64,000 bases of DNA from Adiantum capillus-veneris (lineage: Eukaryota; Streptophyta; Polypodiopsida; Polypodiales; Pteridaceae). Position 1 is the stretch's first letter. Every line of letters starts with the position of its first letter. Below are positions 21,882 to 33,874 of this stretch, in pieces. The stretch lies in the NCBI GenBank assembly GCA_014529385.2, contig CM043971.1:57974709-58038708 (forward strand), in the 5' to 3' direction. The notes beneath the pieces were generated by a model. It had not been told where the DNA came from and made no database searches. It saw only the letters and a program-made list of their open reading frames with translations. The translations under genes and the position numbers were made by a program.

Positions 21882-22505
21882 TGTTAAGGCGGTTACGCCG
21901 CTAGCGGAAGCTAAATAGCGAGAACTCAACCAACAACAGAATTTGTCAGACGAGGACAGAGCTTGACCCGCAGGCGCATGGAAACAACTAGGTGGGTGTC
22001 AAATCACCTACTCGACCTTCTAATGACAATCACTACTAAGGAAATCAAATCTAAGTTCTAAAATACGCAAGTGACTGAAATCCGTACTACGAACGAATGC
22101 TATACGAAACAGGATCTAGAATCATTGAATCGATCTCAAACTCAAGGGGAAGTCTATACACTAGGTAAGAACAACACCCTAAAGACTTGAACTACAAAAT
22201 CAACCTATAACCACTCCGTGCGGTAAACGCGTATGAAGACAGGCCAAAAAATACAGGTGACCGAAACTTGACCCCGATGGTACTAATGTGTAGCTCTACT
22301 CGTTGTGGTTCTATAGATATGCTGCACGCTCTATTCCGACACACGAGTTGGAAGAAAACTCACACCGAAGCTCGTAGGAACTTACCACACGTAGAAGCCG
22401 ATAGCGCGCACTCTTGGTATCTGTGCGTAGCTCTCACCGTTGCTAACACAATGGCGGTGTCGCTTCTCCAATGGTGGCCCCGTAGCTCGCGTAGCAAGAA
22501 GATAA

Positions 22506-22556
<51 letters not shown>

Positions 22557-22859
22557 ACACAGTCACGGCGCTCAAAAACTCACTTTGATTAATTGAATCC
22601 CCCTTAGGTTACAAAACTTTGGCTTATATACCTCAGCCTTGGAGGTGAGAACATCTCTAATTATTTACATCAACAGGTGAAATTACTTCGGGATTACAAG
22701 CTGGAAACTCAATTGAGTCCCATTACTTAATGAATGGCTCAAATCAAAATTAATGTCGGAAAGACATTTATTACAATCAATGGTTACAAAATGATGGGTG
22801 TGAGCAAAAATGTGGGTGTGATCCTCTGCTGACTCAACACTTCCTCTGCTGACTCAACA
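21882..22859 (-). repeat. 3' LTR of inner element
   Basis: 978 bp. On the minus strand it starts TGTTGAGTCAGCAGAGG and ends CCGCCTTAACA. It includes a (CT)n tract at about 22,508-22,554 that is shorter than in the other LTR. It also contains a half-site-like ACGCGTATGAAGAC (about 22,227-22,240) resembling the internal palindromes. Confidence 0.93.
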
Positions 22860-22876
22860 CTCCCCCCCTCCGCGTT
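22860..22876 (-). promoter_or_regulatory. Polypurine tract of inner element
   Basis: Read on the minus strand: GCGGAGGGGGGGAG immediately upstream of the LTR start TGTTGAG. This is where plus-strand DNA synthesis would be primed. Confidence 0.8.
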
Positions 22877-22908
22877 CATGTCGTCCCCGACATGACTTTT
22901 AGGCTTGG

Positions 22909-25900
22909 TCAATAGAGTCCTGTCGTCTTGAGCATCTGCAAATGTGATTCGTAGCGTAGGTTGCCGATGGTCAAGGTTGGGCCGAATATTTTGCTTTCGT
23001 GAGTGAAAAAGCCGGTGTAGAAAGCTTCTTCGAATGTTTGCATGTGGAAGCTAGGCAAAAACATAATTCTTTGGTATAAGAGATGTAACACCTTTGGTGA
23101 TGGCTGCAATGAAAGATCATACATCATATCCGTCACTGTGTCGGCCGTCGATAGTAGACTCGAGGTCGTGGCTTTATCTGGCGCGAACACTTCAATGCAT
23201 GCTAAGAGAGTCCTGCAGATTTTCTTTAGCATCTGACACGAAAGGTCAGGAGAGCCAGTAAAGAGTTTGATGGTGCCCGTTAGGGTTTTCACCATGTAGG
23301 CTTTACCTATTCTCTCTCCTGCCTTTGGTCCTGGCATCCTTGGGTAATTAAGCCAATTTGGCTTCTTTTCAGCAATCCTGCCATGCTCTTTCCAGCTTCT
23401 GACTCTTGGCACCGGGCAGAAGGTTGCATCCTCCCGAATCTCCTTTGGAGCCTCTACCAAGTAGATGAGGTAGGCTGGGTATTTGTTCAACCAACCTTTC
23501 CTCCATCTAGGTTGAGAATCTCATCTAGGTTGAGAATCTACAATCTTCTTTGATTGTTCATCTTTTGTGATGTCGCCTTCGTAAAGAGCGACATACTGCT
23601 CCTCCTCTATTCTCTTTTTCGTCTTTATCACTTCAAATTTCATCAGAGGGAAAGGCAGGCTGGGTTGCATCCACTCTTCATGGAGCACTTTTGTGTCTAA
23701 ACCTTGAAGTCTAATGGAGAGGAGGAGTCTCCTTTCCCATTCCATTTCCGCCTTGGCACTTTCCTCTGTTGACTTTTCTATTTGGTCCTGGAGCCTTTGT
23801 TCTTCTTCTTCAGAGATTCCTGAAGTTGAGGCCACTTCTTGAACTGGGGCTGGATCTTCAATTGTGGTTGCCTCTCCAGTTTCTGGTAGCTCTATGGCTG
23901 CTCCCCCTGCTTCTTCTTGTGGTGTCTCTGTTTCTCTTCTTTGTTGCTCTTGGAGGTCTTGGAGCTGTTTGCGGAGGGCCTCATTTTCTGTCCTTAGTGT
24001 TTGGTTTTCTGATGTGAGCCTCTCCTCTGCAGCCAATGATCCCTCCGCCATGTGCAATCTTTGCACTTGCCCTAACCTTAGCTCTCTTTGCAAACTTCTG
24101 ATCTGATCTTCCAGAGCTGGTACGAGGGCTCCCTCTTGTTCTGTTCCTGCTCTGCTAGCTCTAGGGGTGGTCCTGAGTCTCATGATTGTCCTTTCTTGAA
24201 GTTCGACTCTTTCCCTTAGCTCAATGAGCTCATCCTTGGCTGCCTCCAGCTCATCTTCTATTCGCTCCTTTGCTTCCTGTGAACTTGTTACCTCTCTTGA
24301 AGCTTCGGCTAGTTGGAGTATCAAGCCGTCTCTCTCGTTTTCTGCGTCGTAGAGTGATGCTTTATGACTTTCAGATTCAGTCATAGCATTCTCTAACTTC
24401 TTCTGCAACTCTGCTTCCTTTTGTTTTGCTGTCTCAATTGCTACTTCCTTTGCTCTGGATCTTTCTTTAATCTTGCTGAGCAGTTCATGCACCATGTGCA
24501 TGTCTTTTTCATCTTCATCTGTCAACTTGACAGCTCTTTCTGCCACCACCTCCAATGGCTTCAGCTCTTCTAGTATGTTCTGTTCATCCATTTTCTCTTC
24601 ACTCTCCATTGTACCCTTTGTCTTTTCCTTCGTCCCTTCCCGATCATCTTGTTTTCGTAGGGATATCCCATAAACTGCCTCCAGGGCCTCTTCTTCACTG
24701 TATCCGATCGCTACCAGATCCTCATAATCATCTTTCTTTTGCTGAACTGGATCTATCTCCTTTTCCTTGGTCCCGGCCTCCGGCTTTTCCATAACTTCTG
24801 TTTCTATTTCTATTGTGGTCTCCCCCACAATAATTTCCGTCTTCTTCGGGCTTGGTACATCAGTAAAGGAGGGCTGATTGTCCTCAGTCATCTTGGCTTT
24901 CCCTTTGTTTGCTTGCCCGTCTTTCTCTCGAAGTTCAGTAGACTCATCTACTTCCTTCTTCTCCTTGTCGTCCTTTTTCAGCTCAGCTTTTAAAAGTTGT
25001 ACTTCCTCTTCAGTATAAGGCTCGACAGGTTGCTGCTTCAGTATGGCCTCCGACTCCTCATAAGCTCTAATATATTGATCATATTGATCAACATGTGGCC
25101 TGGCTGAGCTGGTTCCGACTTTAGTGGGGTCTGGCACCCACATTTCTTCAAAGTCCCCCTTTAGAGCTCTTTCCGCTCTAAACTGCTCCACCAGCCTTTC
25201 CATTCTTACGGCTTTTTGACTTTTGGTTTGCTTGGGATCAGCCTTCTTCTTCGCTTTCTTCTTGAGCGGCTCGTCCACAGCCTCTTCAGGTTCTGAAACT
25301 ATTTCTAGTTTTCGGCGTGCTCTTGTGGACGCCCTCTTGGATACTTCTTGCTGTTCTTTCTCTTCATCGGCTTCTCTAAGCCACTCATTCTGGGAGGGAA
25401 CCCGTGGCCCTTGATCCCTCGCTCCAATAGCTTCGTAAGCTATTCTTGTTAGGATTTCTCCTCCTCCTATGTACTTTGGCTTCTGGTTGTGCATGGCGAT
25501 TACTTGCTCGTGGATGTATTGAGCATAATTCACCTCTTTTGGCCTGTTGCTCTTCAGTGCCCATGTGATGGTTGTCGCAATGGCATGGGGTGGTGTAGTA
25601 TACTTCTGCGGTCTTTTACTGCACACATGGAGAAACTGGTTGTATAATCGGCAAACGGTTGCCGCTCGTTGATCTGCCATATCTCCTTAGGTTGTATTTT
25701 GTTTCTTTGATCCATAGACCTCTATGGCCTCCCTTCTTTCTCTGACAGAACTCCCTTTGTTGTGCAGCTTCAATGCATCTGCAATGAGCTGTGGAGTGAT
25801 CTGTACTTCAACTGTTTCTCCATCCATGGCTGTCAACGTGGCTTTCCCATCCTTCTGAATGGATGTTGCCAACTCATACACTCTTCTTGTGTCTACACCT

Positions 25901-26202
25901 GATGGTCTCGAGGTGAAGAACATGTGTAAGTCAGCCTTTTCCAGGTATCTGCTGATGTTCTCTGATATGCTATAATCCACTAATTCTCGTGGGATCATAG
26001 GTACATCGACCGATTGCCCTTGAGGATCTCTGAAAGTCCCCTGGTAGATCTTTATTCCCTCTTTTTCTAGTACTGCTTCCTCCACCCAAGTCTTGGTTGG
26101 CTTGAGGGTTTCTGTTGGAATATCAAAAGGTTCTGCTTCTGCAAGAGCATCCTTGATGGTTGGTCTTTTTCTCTTAGTTGCCGATGACTTAGCGGAATCC
26201 AT
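22909..26202 (-). pseudogene. Third ORF of inner element: plant-transposon-protein-like domain plus long coiled coil
   Basis: One frame of about 1,098 codons, opened at 26,202 (MDSAKSSATKRKRPTIKDAL) and interrupted by TAA at 25,687-25,689 and TGA at 23,521-23,523. The N-terminal part (RVYELATSIQKDGKATLTAM, VEVQITPQLIADALKLH; then VCRLYNQFLHVCSKRP, GGGEILTRIAYEAIG) resembles the 'putative plant transposon protein' domain found beside Athila-like elements. The middle 450 residues are Glu/Lys-rich coiled coil (for example EDELEAAKDELIELRERVEL). The C-terminal 190 residues are unrecognised. The TGA lies in an 18-bp tandem duplication (GATTCTCAACCTAGATGR). I see no signal peptide or membrane segment, so 'envelope-like' would be only positional. 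Confidence 0.75.
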
Positions 26203-26824
26203 GGATCCTGTAACTCCAATTATAGAAGTTAGCGTCTTTTTAGTACTGAAAGCCGAAATGAAGCTTTTAACTATTCAAATGACTTGAAAATTGAAACATG
26301 AGCTATTCAGGGCCTAAGGATGCAATGTAGGTGAAAAAATATGCAAACTGGGCTCAAAAACATGCTTGAGACATCATACGCGTATGATGTCTTTTGTGTC
26401 AGAATGACTTCATATTGGTTGTGCTTGTAGCTGATAGTGTATACATGAGTATCATATGCTTGGATTTGAGTTTGGATCCCATTTGGTCAAGTTTTGGCCA
26501 GTTCAGTCCAGTTCAGGCTCTTGGCAAAATTTTGAAAGGGAAATGGATTTTATGATCCAAATTGGATAAAACTTGGTGGTTCACCTTCAAATGGCATGTA
26601 GATCACTTCTGTTTGGTGGTTGAAGCCCTGAGGTGCCAAAATCACATAGTGAGACATCATACGCGTATGATGTCTTTTAGTGCATTTTTGGATCAATTTT
26701 CTCTATAAGCTTGGTTTTGGCTTTAGATAGGCTTATTCAGTGGATTTATCAAGTTTGGATAGAATTTGGAATAAAAATGGCTCTGGAGACATCATACGCG
26801 TATGATGTCTTTTTCATCAATTTT
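26203..26824 (-). repeat. Non-coding spacer with three palindromes, inner element
   Basis: It lies where the integrase catalytic core would be expected, between the integrase zinc domain and the third ORF. It holds three perfect 24-bp palindromes (26,369-26,392; 26,652-26,675; 26,787-26,810) embedded in degenerate repeats. Shared phrases such as AGTTCAGGCT...TTGGCAA and CCAAAT-GGAT-AAACTTG also occur in the leader at 34,165-34,250. Confidence 0.8.
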
Positions 26825-29800
26825 TCATGGGATTAGTGTCGAATACTCTGCTGGCGGTTTTGATGAACATACAATACATACAGTGACATATTCATGTACG
26901 CTTTCCTTCATTCCTGGCCAATATACTCCCAATTGTAACAAATTCCTATATGTGTTCCTTCTTGAACAATGAAATGCACATTCCTGAACATGTGCTTCGC
27001 GCAGATATATATTATATTCCTCAGGATTGATGCATAGTCGTAAAATATGATCATTTCCCAATTGATACAACCTTCCTGCAACCAATTGAAGATTCTTGGA
27101 TTGCTGAATAGCAATATGTTTCTGGTTGTATTCTCTTCTATCGAACTCTCCTCCATAGGTTAATAGGTTAACGACATTTTGAGACCACTTCGGTATCATT
27201 TCTATGTTGAACAAGTACGCGTCTGGCATGTCGTCATCTACTCCTATAGGGTCTTCTCCATTCGTCAATCGCGAAAGATGATCAGCTCTAAGATGTGTTT
27301 TTCCTTTCTTTACTACTACCGTGAAGTCGAATTCCAGTAAGATAATGAACCATCTCACTATTCTCCCAGTATTGCATGGTTTATTCACTAGGTAGAGCAA
27401 GGCTTGGTGATCCATAAAAAACACAAACTTGTTGGCTAGAAGATAATGCCGAAATTTCTTCACAGCATAGATCATTCCTAATCCTTCTCGCTCTGTTGTG
27501 GTGTAATTCTTCTCTGCATGGTTGAGCTGTCGACTGGCGTAACAGATAGCAAAATCCATGTTTCCTTCTTCTGGCTGAGCCAGAATACATCCTATTGCAT
27601 ATGCCGAAGCATCTATATGCACATGGAATATCTTCTCCCAATCTGGTGATTTCAAGACTGGAGCAGTAATGAGTGCCTCTTTCAATTTCTTGAACGATTC
27701 CTCACACTCCTCTGTCCATTCAAAGTTCACTATTAGCCTGTAAAGTGGTTGGCCTATTATAGCGTACATGTAAATGAATCGTCTATAATATCCACAATGT
27801 CCCATAAAGCTCTGTACCTGTTTCGCATTGGTTGGTCTAGGCATATCCACTATAACTTTTATCTTCTCTAAATCCGTGGATATTCCGTTTTGTGAGACAA
27901 TATGTCCCAGAATTTTGCCCTGTCGGACCATAAACACACATTTCTCAGGATTGAGACAAATGCGATATGTCCTACATTTCTCAAATACTTTTCTTAGGTG
28001 TTCTAGATGCTCATCTCTCAGTAGAGAATGTACACATAAGTCATCCATGTATATTTCTAGAAACAACCTTAAGTATTCTTTGAAAGCATGCGTCATCAGC
28101 CTCTAGAAGGTTGCGGGAGCATTGGTTAGACCAAAAGGCATAACCCGATAAGCATAAATTCCCCACTCCGTTGCAAAAGCTGTTTTATGTTGATCTTCCA
28201 GTGCTATGGCTAGCTGGTTATATCCTGAAAAACCATCAAGAAAGGAGTATGCTGTTTTCCCTGATACACGCTCTAGAACATGATCAGTTATCGGCAGGGG
28301 ATAATTGTCCCTGATTGTTGCAGCATTCACTTTCTTTAAGTTGACACACACTCGGAGTTTTCCGTTCTTCTTAGGTACCCAATCGGTGTGTTCAATCTCG
28401 TATATGAATTCAGCTTCCATTAGCTTATCTATCTCTTCCTTGATTCGCTTAGCAAAAGTATCATTATATGTGTATGGTCTCTGTCTGCTAGGCTTTGCGT
28501 CTTGTTTCAGTGGGATTGAGTGTTGGCATATCGATGGGTCAACTCCCTTTAAGTCCTTATAAGACCATGCAAACACATCCCTGTACTCTCTGAGAAGACT
28601 CAAAAGTCTCTCTTCCTCGCTTGGAGACAAATCTGTGGCTATGTACACCGGTCTAGGCGTCTCACCTGGAGCTGCTAAATCAACTGTTTTTGCATCCTCC
28701 GGTCCGTCATAAGATTCGTTCTCCTTCCTCTCTCGAATAGGTGGGGTTAATATCACCTTCCTATCCTCTATTGTGAATTTCCTATAGTGAGAGGGAACAT
28801 CCATGTTTTCCTTGATTTTGACGTTTTCGTCCTCTCCACTCTCAATTTCTGTCGTCCAAACTTCCTTCAAAGTTTTCTTGAGCTCTCTGTACTTGTTTCT
28901 ACGTTCTAACTTGGACTCCGTGTGTTCTCTGTTGCGCTTGTTCTTTTCTGATTTTTCTGTTTCTGTTTTCGTTCCATTCCTTTGAACTTGATTTCTTGAG
29001 CCTTTTTTATCTTTTCGTAAGCTCCTTTGATCATTGCCTCTCATTCTTCCAGAAATCTTGTCCTTAACACAATCTTCCGCCTTTACTAGCATTAGGAATT
29101 GATTTTTTCCTCTTATTCTAGGCATCGGATTGGTTCTAACCCCCTTTGTTTTTCTCTTTGCTCTATAGCGTTTCTGGCGTTGTTTAGTTTGGTTTGGAAA
29201 ATCATAAAATCGGACATCCGTTATAGTTTCTTCGTTTCCGCTTGAATTGTCCGTTGACTCGTTGTCTGCTTCATTTCCCCACTCAGGATGATCAGGAATG
29301 TCGTGAAACACCTCCTCTTCATCTTCCTTTTCCAGTGTATCGTTCTTTTCAGTATCTTTTTCGAGTACAGTTCTGAACATGAAGTACGGAACCACGTCGT
29401 ACCCGTCCTTGTCGCAAAATTTCGTTGTGGGACCATTCGGAATTGCACAAACATCTAGGGTTGCTAGAATGTGTGTCCATTCTAATGGTTCAAGTGTGTC
29501 CTCTGGAAAGGGTTCTCCTATATAAGTTTCGTCTTCGATAGCCCTTTCTAAAACATATTCTTCTCGTTTCAGACTTCCACATTTCGAAGCTCCACACATC
29601 CATAACTCCTTGGGTTTACCTAACCAAGCTGGAAATTCGGATCCCGCCAAAGTAGCTGAATCAAACTCCTCCATCGATGTTCGGTTCACATCTTTGTAGC
29701 TATGGTCTTTCAGGTTTACACGTGTAGTGGTTTTCGTATTTCTCAGGTATATGTGATCGTAGCCCCAGTCCTGGACCATTTTCAACTGTCTCATGAATGG

Positions 29801-32110
29801 TCTTCCCAATATGATATCATAGTTATTCTCCTTGCCAAAATCGACAATAGCAAAAGTATGTTCGTATTCAATGCCGCAAGAAGTCACTACAACTTTCTCT
29901 AATAACCCCATAGGTTTCTCCATGTGTCCATCTGCTAATTGGAGTTTCAACCTAGTCTTCCTTATTGCTGGTTTCCCCCATTTTTTCCAGATTTCTTTTG
30001 TAGCAATGGCTACCCCAGCTCCGCTGTCTAGTATTGCCATCGTGTTTACTCCTTGGAATTCAACTGGTAAGGTTGTATTCCCCTCTTCACCTTCGCAATA
30101 CTCTCCGACCTTGTTTAAGGGTACGGGCTTAGCGTTCTTTTGTGGTTTACTCAGCTCTTGTATACCCTCTTTCAGTCTCGATGTTGGGTCTTTTATCCCG
30201 AATTTCTCCAAGCATTTTCCTACAGTGGTCCACATATGTGGTCTTAGCCTCAAAAGCTCAGCTAGAGTGATAGTGCATGTCACTGGTGTTGACAAGATCT
30301 CTATCAATCCTTGCGAGTCCATGACTTTTTCTGATGAGATTCTTCGTGAGGGAAGTGCTCTAATTTCGGATTTTGCTTCATACTCTCCTAAGTATGAAGG
30401 TAAGGTATTCAGTGAATGAGGTTTGCTCTCCATTGTTCTAACAGAGCCCCCATCTCCCCAGTAAGATTGCAGATCCAAGTCCACTTGAGATCCTGCCTCA
30501 AATTCCACTATGGGAGGATTCCTGATGTCCTTTTCCCAATTTGTCTGATTAGCTTGGCAACTTAGCTCGTTTGCAAAGTTTGCCTCTCTCACTTGTTTCC
30601 AAAATTCATTGTAATCCTCATCTTTTCCGTAAATCCTCTGTATGACTGGATGAAAACTCTCTATCTCCTGATCAGTTGTGTTCAATACTATGCGGTCATC
30701 CTTTTGTGTATTTTCAGGCTTTTGTGCACTGGGAGTCTTTTCAGCTACCCGTGAAACGATAGTCTCTTGCTGAATTGGGTTTTCCTTTCCACAATTCATT
30801 GTTTCTTTTGGTGGTTCTAATAAGGCTTGTGCAGTCTCGATCATTCTCTGGCACATTTCAAGTCTCTGCTTTTCCAATTCCGCGTTTGGGTATGTCATCC
30901 ACCTCTGTTCTTGTGTTTGGTTGTTCTTTAACCTAGCTTCGTAAGCTCTTATCAGTGCGTCCAATGGTTCGTGTACTTTGTCGACTAGCACTGATCCCCC
31001 TGAGCTTAAGCTCGTTGTTTCTTTGATACTCTTTTGTTTCGTTCTTTCCGGGCTCATCTCTCGTTTCCCGTTTTGACTCTCAAGTTTTTCTAATCTAGCT
31101 TTAGTTTGCTTTAGTTCCTCAGCTAGAATATCGTCTTCACGTTCTTTTCTCAACTTCATGCGTGCTTTTCTAGCTTTCCATGTGTTTCTCTGACTCCGCG
31201 GTCCTTGACTAACCACTTCAGTCGCTAACTTTCCATTCTCAGGTTCTCTAGTGGTTTTCTTAGCTTGAGCTCTAGTAACAACTTGCGTTGGTATCAGAGT
31301 TTCATTTTCAGACCCACTGCTGGTAGGAATAGTTTCTAGCATATTCAATGTAGTCTTTTGCACTTTGTTTGGATTCTTTGAACAATCCTCAATGAAGTGA
31401 GTAACCCCACACTCAGTGCAATAAGCGTTTATTCTAATGATTTCCGTATGTGGACAAACATTCATCAGATGGTCACCTCCACACTTGTAACAGGGTCCTA
31501 GTGCTGGTTTTGGTCCCATTTGATTCGTCCTTTCTGGATAGGATGGTCTTTGTCCTATTAACCCTCCATGAGCTAAGAACATCAATGTTCTTGCGTCCAA
31601 ATTGTATCTCTCTTCATCAGAAGCACTTGTAACTGTTGGTGTTCCAACATTCCCAATCATGCCCCATGGTTCTGGTTGTTTGGGTTCTTCTGGTGGGTAA
31701 TACACAGTTGGAGACATGTGTGCACCAGATTCTTCATAATAGGCTTGAACAGGCACTAAGGCTTGTTCTTCCTGATTCTCTAAGGTTGGTGCATATCTAA
31801 TGCCCACTGGTCTTGCTCCTGGTAAAGGTGGTTGTTGTCCCAATACCGGTTGCGGTCTTTCTATCCCCATAGGTCCTGGTACATTTCCCGTTGGGTATCG
31901 AGGTACTGGATGTATCTGAGGTGGTGCTAATTGAGCAGGAGGTGCATACTGGCGCTCCCTTACATACCCTTTGTTGTAATAACACTCCTCTGTTGGATGA
32001 TTTGTCCATTTTTGTTCAATAGCACACCATTTCAGTGTTTTTGGCAATGGTTTTTGGTATGGTGCCATCCTTTTTAGAGCATCTTCTATCATTTGCTCTA
32101 CATTTGGCAT
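26825..32110 (-). pseudogene. pol: Pol of inner element (retropepsin, RT, RNase H, integrase zinc domain)
   Basis: Begins MPNVEQMIEDALKRM, in frame with gag 11 codons after its TAG. Two CX2CX3HX4C knuckles near residues 205-240 (CYKCGGDHLMNVC, CTECGVTHFIEDC); retropepsin near 693 with intact D-S-G (AILDSGAGVAIATKE) and DIILGRPFM; acidic then basic linker; RT with LRVCVNLKKVNAAT, YSFLDGFSGYNQ and the catalytic YMDD (28,053-28,042); RNase H with HVHIDASAYAIGCILAQ and FMDHQALLYL. It ends in the integrase HHCC-like zinc region (YWPGMKESVHEYVTVCIVC), then stops. An in-frame TAG at 28,103-28,105 sits where relatives have Gln after NAPATF, a single C-to-T change. The integrase D-D-E core is missing. 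Confidence 0.9.
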
Positions 32111-32143
32111 GGTTGTTGTTTGAACATTCTTTTTAGTGGTAGT

Positions 32144-33874
32144 CTAGCTCGCTACGGAGGAGGAGCTACTGGATGCAAAATCTGTATCCGCTGACACTTC
32201 TCCATAAACCGTACAGTTATCCACTAAGTACAATGCCTCTCTCGTTACTTGCTCGAAACTTGTACAAGCTTTCAAGTGCAAGTCCTTCTTGAGAGTGTCG
32301 TTCCTCAGTCCCTCAATAAAGAGAACAGATAGTCTGTCGTCTTGTGGTCGTTCACGTAATGGACATCTCTCAATGTATTGTTTGAAGCGAAGTGAAGCTT
32401 CCTTCACTTTTTCGTGTTCTCTCTGTTTAAAAGCATATATTTGTGAGACCGTATTGTGCTTAATCCCTCGTTTTGAGAATTCCTCAGCAAACTCTCTTAG
32501 CAAATGGTCAATGTCATGGAATCCCCCTAAGTTCATTGGTTGAAACCATGTCAATGCCGTACCTTCTAGAGTAAGACCAAATCCCTCGTATTGTGTATGG
32601 AAATCTGTTATCTGCTCAGCTCTTAAGACTTGCTTAAAGAGTGACACATGTGCATACGGATCTCCTGAACCACCATACTTCTTTGGCATACACTTCGCTA
32701 CTTGAGATGGTCTCATACGTCTATGGTCTACTACCAATCTCATTGCTCCTGTGTCCCGGCTAAAGCTTTCTCTAGCATCATGGACTTCATGGGTTACCCT
32801 TGTCGGTTCCCCTGCCCTGAATCTACTACTGGGAGGTAAATGTGATGGTTCCGCTTCAAACCTTGGACCTGGAGTGGTATAGGTGGGGATTGGAACTGCA
32901 CTACCTCGATTCGTCTCCATTGACTCTCTGGAATGTAATGATCCCATTGGTCCGAGCTTCGAGTCCCAAGGTTGACTGAAAGAGTCAGCAACCTGAGTTC
33001 TTTGTCCTCCTGTTGTCATTGAGTTTTGCACTCCAGTTGTTGGTGCTGGTCTATGTGAGCTAGAAGTAACATAATACTGATGTAGTGGTCCCCCAAAGTA
33101 TGTATATCCTTCTAATTCTTCCTTGCCCATTGTTGAGTATTGCCTGCCATACTTATCGTAAGCGGCAATTTTCACTTCCGATCCCTCTGTGTAGGTAAAG
33201 ACATAGAGTCTTTTTTTGTCTGTCAACTCTCCGGTGTAGGGTTCTTCACATCTATAATAGAGATCTTGCTCCCCATTATTATATTTGTATAGCCCCACAT
33301 AGATGTTATCAGTGTTGATCCTTGTAGTTTCATTCTCTCTTCTTAACCTCGCATTAGGGAAGTTCATTATTGGTGCTTTCTCCTCGAGTTCTTCATCTAT
33401 TTTGGCTTTGGTGCCCATCAATCCCCACTTGTCCACAATGTTAGGGTTTAGGACTACCAAGTACATGGTACCCTCGTCATCTAGATATCTATCTCCGCTA
33501 TAGCTCACAGGCACTAAGTCTTTGAACTCACTAGGTCTTTCTTCTATCTTTACACAATAGCGGTCCATTCCATCTTTGTAGATCTTTGCACCTTGCTCAT
33601 TGTCGTACTGATATTTTATGAACAATAGCTTCATTGTGGTGGAAGGGTTTGATGATCCTGCTGCCATATTTTCTCTGTTGTTCCTGTTCGAGTGTTCGGT
33701 GAAAATCTCGTAAGACCTCTCCGAAGAAGTATCAGAAACACTTCCTTCAAAGATCGGCTCTAATGGTTGCACCCAACTTTGGTTTACACTTCCCTCGGTT
33801 GATATGACACTTGCTGGTTCCCCTTGTTTTGGTTGATTATTCCGGAGATTCCTGCCCGATCTCAAATTCATCAA
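32144..33874 (-). CDS. gag: Gag of inner element
   Basis: 576 codons starting MMNLRSGRNLRNNQ. A 160-residue N-terminal region (KLLFIKYQYDNEQGAKIYKD onward) is unfamiliar and unlike the outer element's Gag. The Gag core begins near residue 400 (KYGGSGDPYAHVSLFKQVL, LEGTALTWFQPMNL, YAFKQREHEKVKEASLRFKQ). It ends SSSSSVAS at TAG (32,144-32,146), after which the same frame is open for 11 codons up to the pol ATG. Zinc knuckles are found only downstream, in pol. Confidence 0.88.
   Translation of the reverse strand: MMNLRSGRNLRNNQPKQGEPASVISTEGSVNQSWVQPLEPIFEGSVSDTSSERSYEIFTEHSNRNNRENMAAGSSNPSTTMKLLFIKYQYDNEQGAKIYKDGMDRYCVKIEERPSEFKDLVPVSYSGDRYLDDEGTMYLVVLNPNIVDKWGLMGTKAKIDEELEEKAPIMNFPNARLRRENETTRINTDNIYVGLYKYNNGEQDLYYRCEEPYTGELTDKKRLYVFTYTEGSEVKIAAYDKYGRQYSTMGKEELEGYTYFGGPLHQYYVTSSSHRPAPTTGVQNSMTTGGQRTQVADSFSQPWDSKLGPMGSLHSRESMETNRGSAVPIPTYTTPGPRFEAEPSHLPPSSRFRAGEPTRVTHEVHDARESFSRDTGAMRLVVDHRRMRPSQVAKCMPKKYGGSGDPYAHVSLFKQVLRAEQITDFHTQYEGFGLTLEGTALTWFQPMNLGGFHDIDHLLREFAEEFSKRGIKHNTVSQIYAFKQREHEKVKEASLRFKQYIERCPLRERPQDDRLSVLFIEGLRNDTLKKDLHLKACTSFEQVTREALYLVDNCTVYGEVSADTDFASSSSSSVAS

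Noticed and set aside
22909-26202. Envelope gene in the inner element
   Set aside because: No signal peptide, membrane segment or glycoprotein features; long cytosolic-type coiled coil instead.
26369-26810. 24-bp palindromes read as a CRISPR array
   Set aside because: Spacing is irregular (112-283 bp), spacers are themselves related repeats, and copies recur 7 kb away inside an LTR element.
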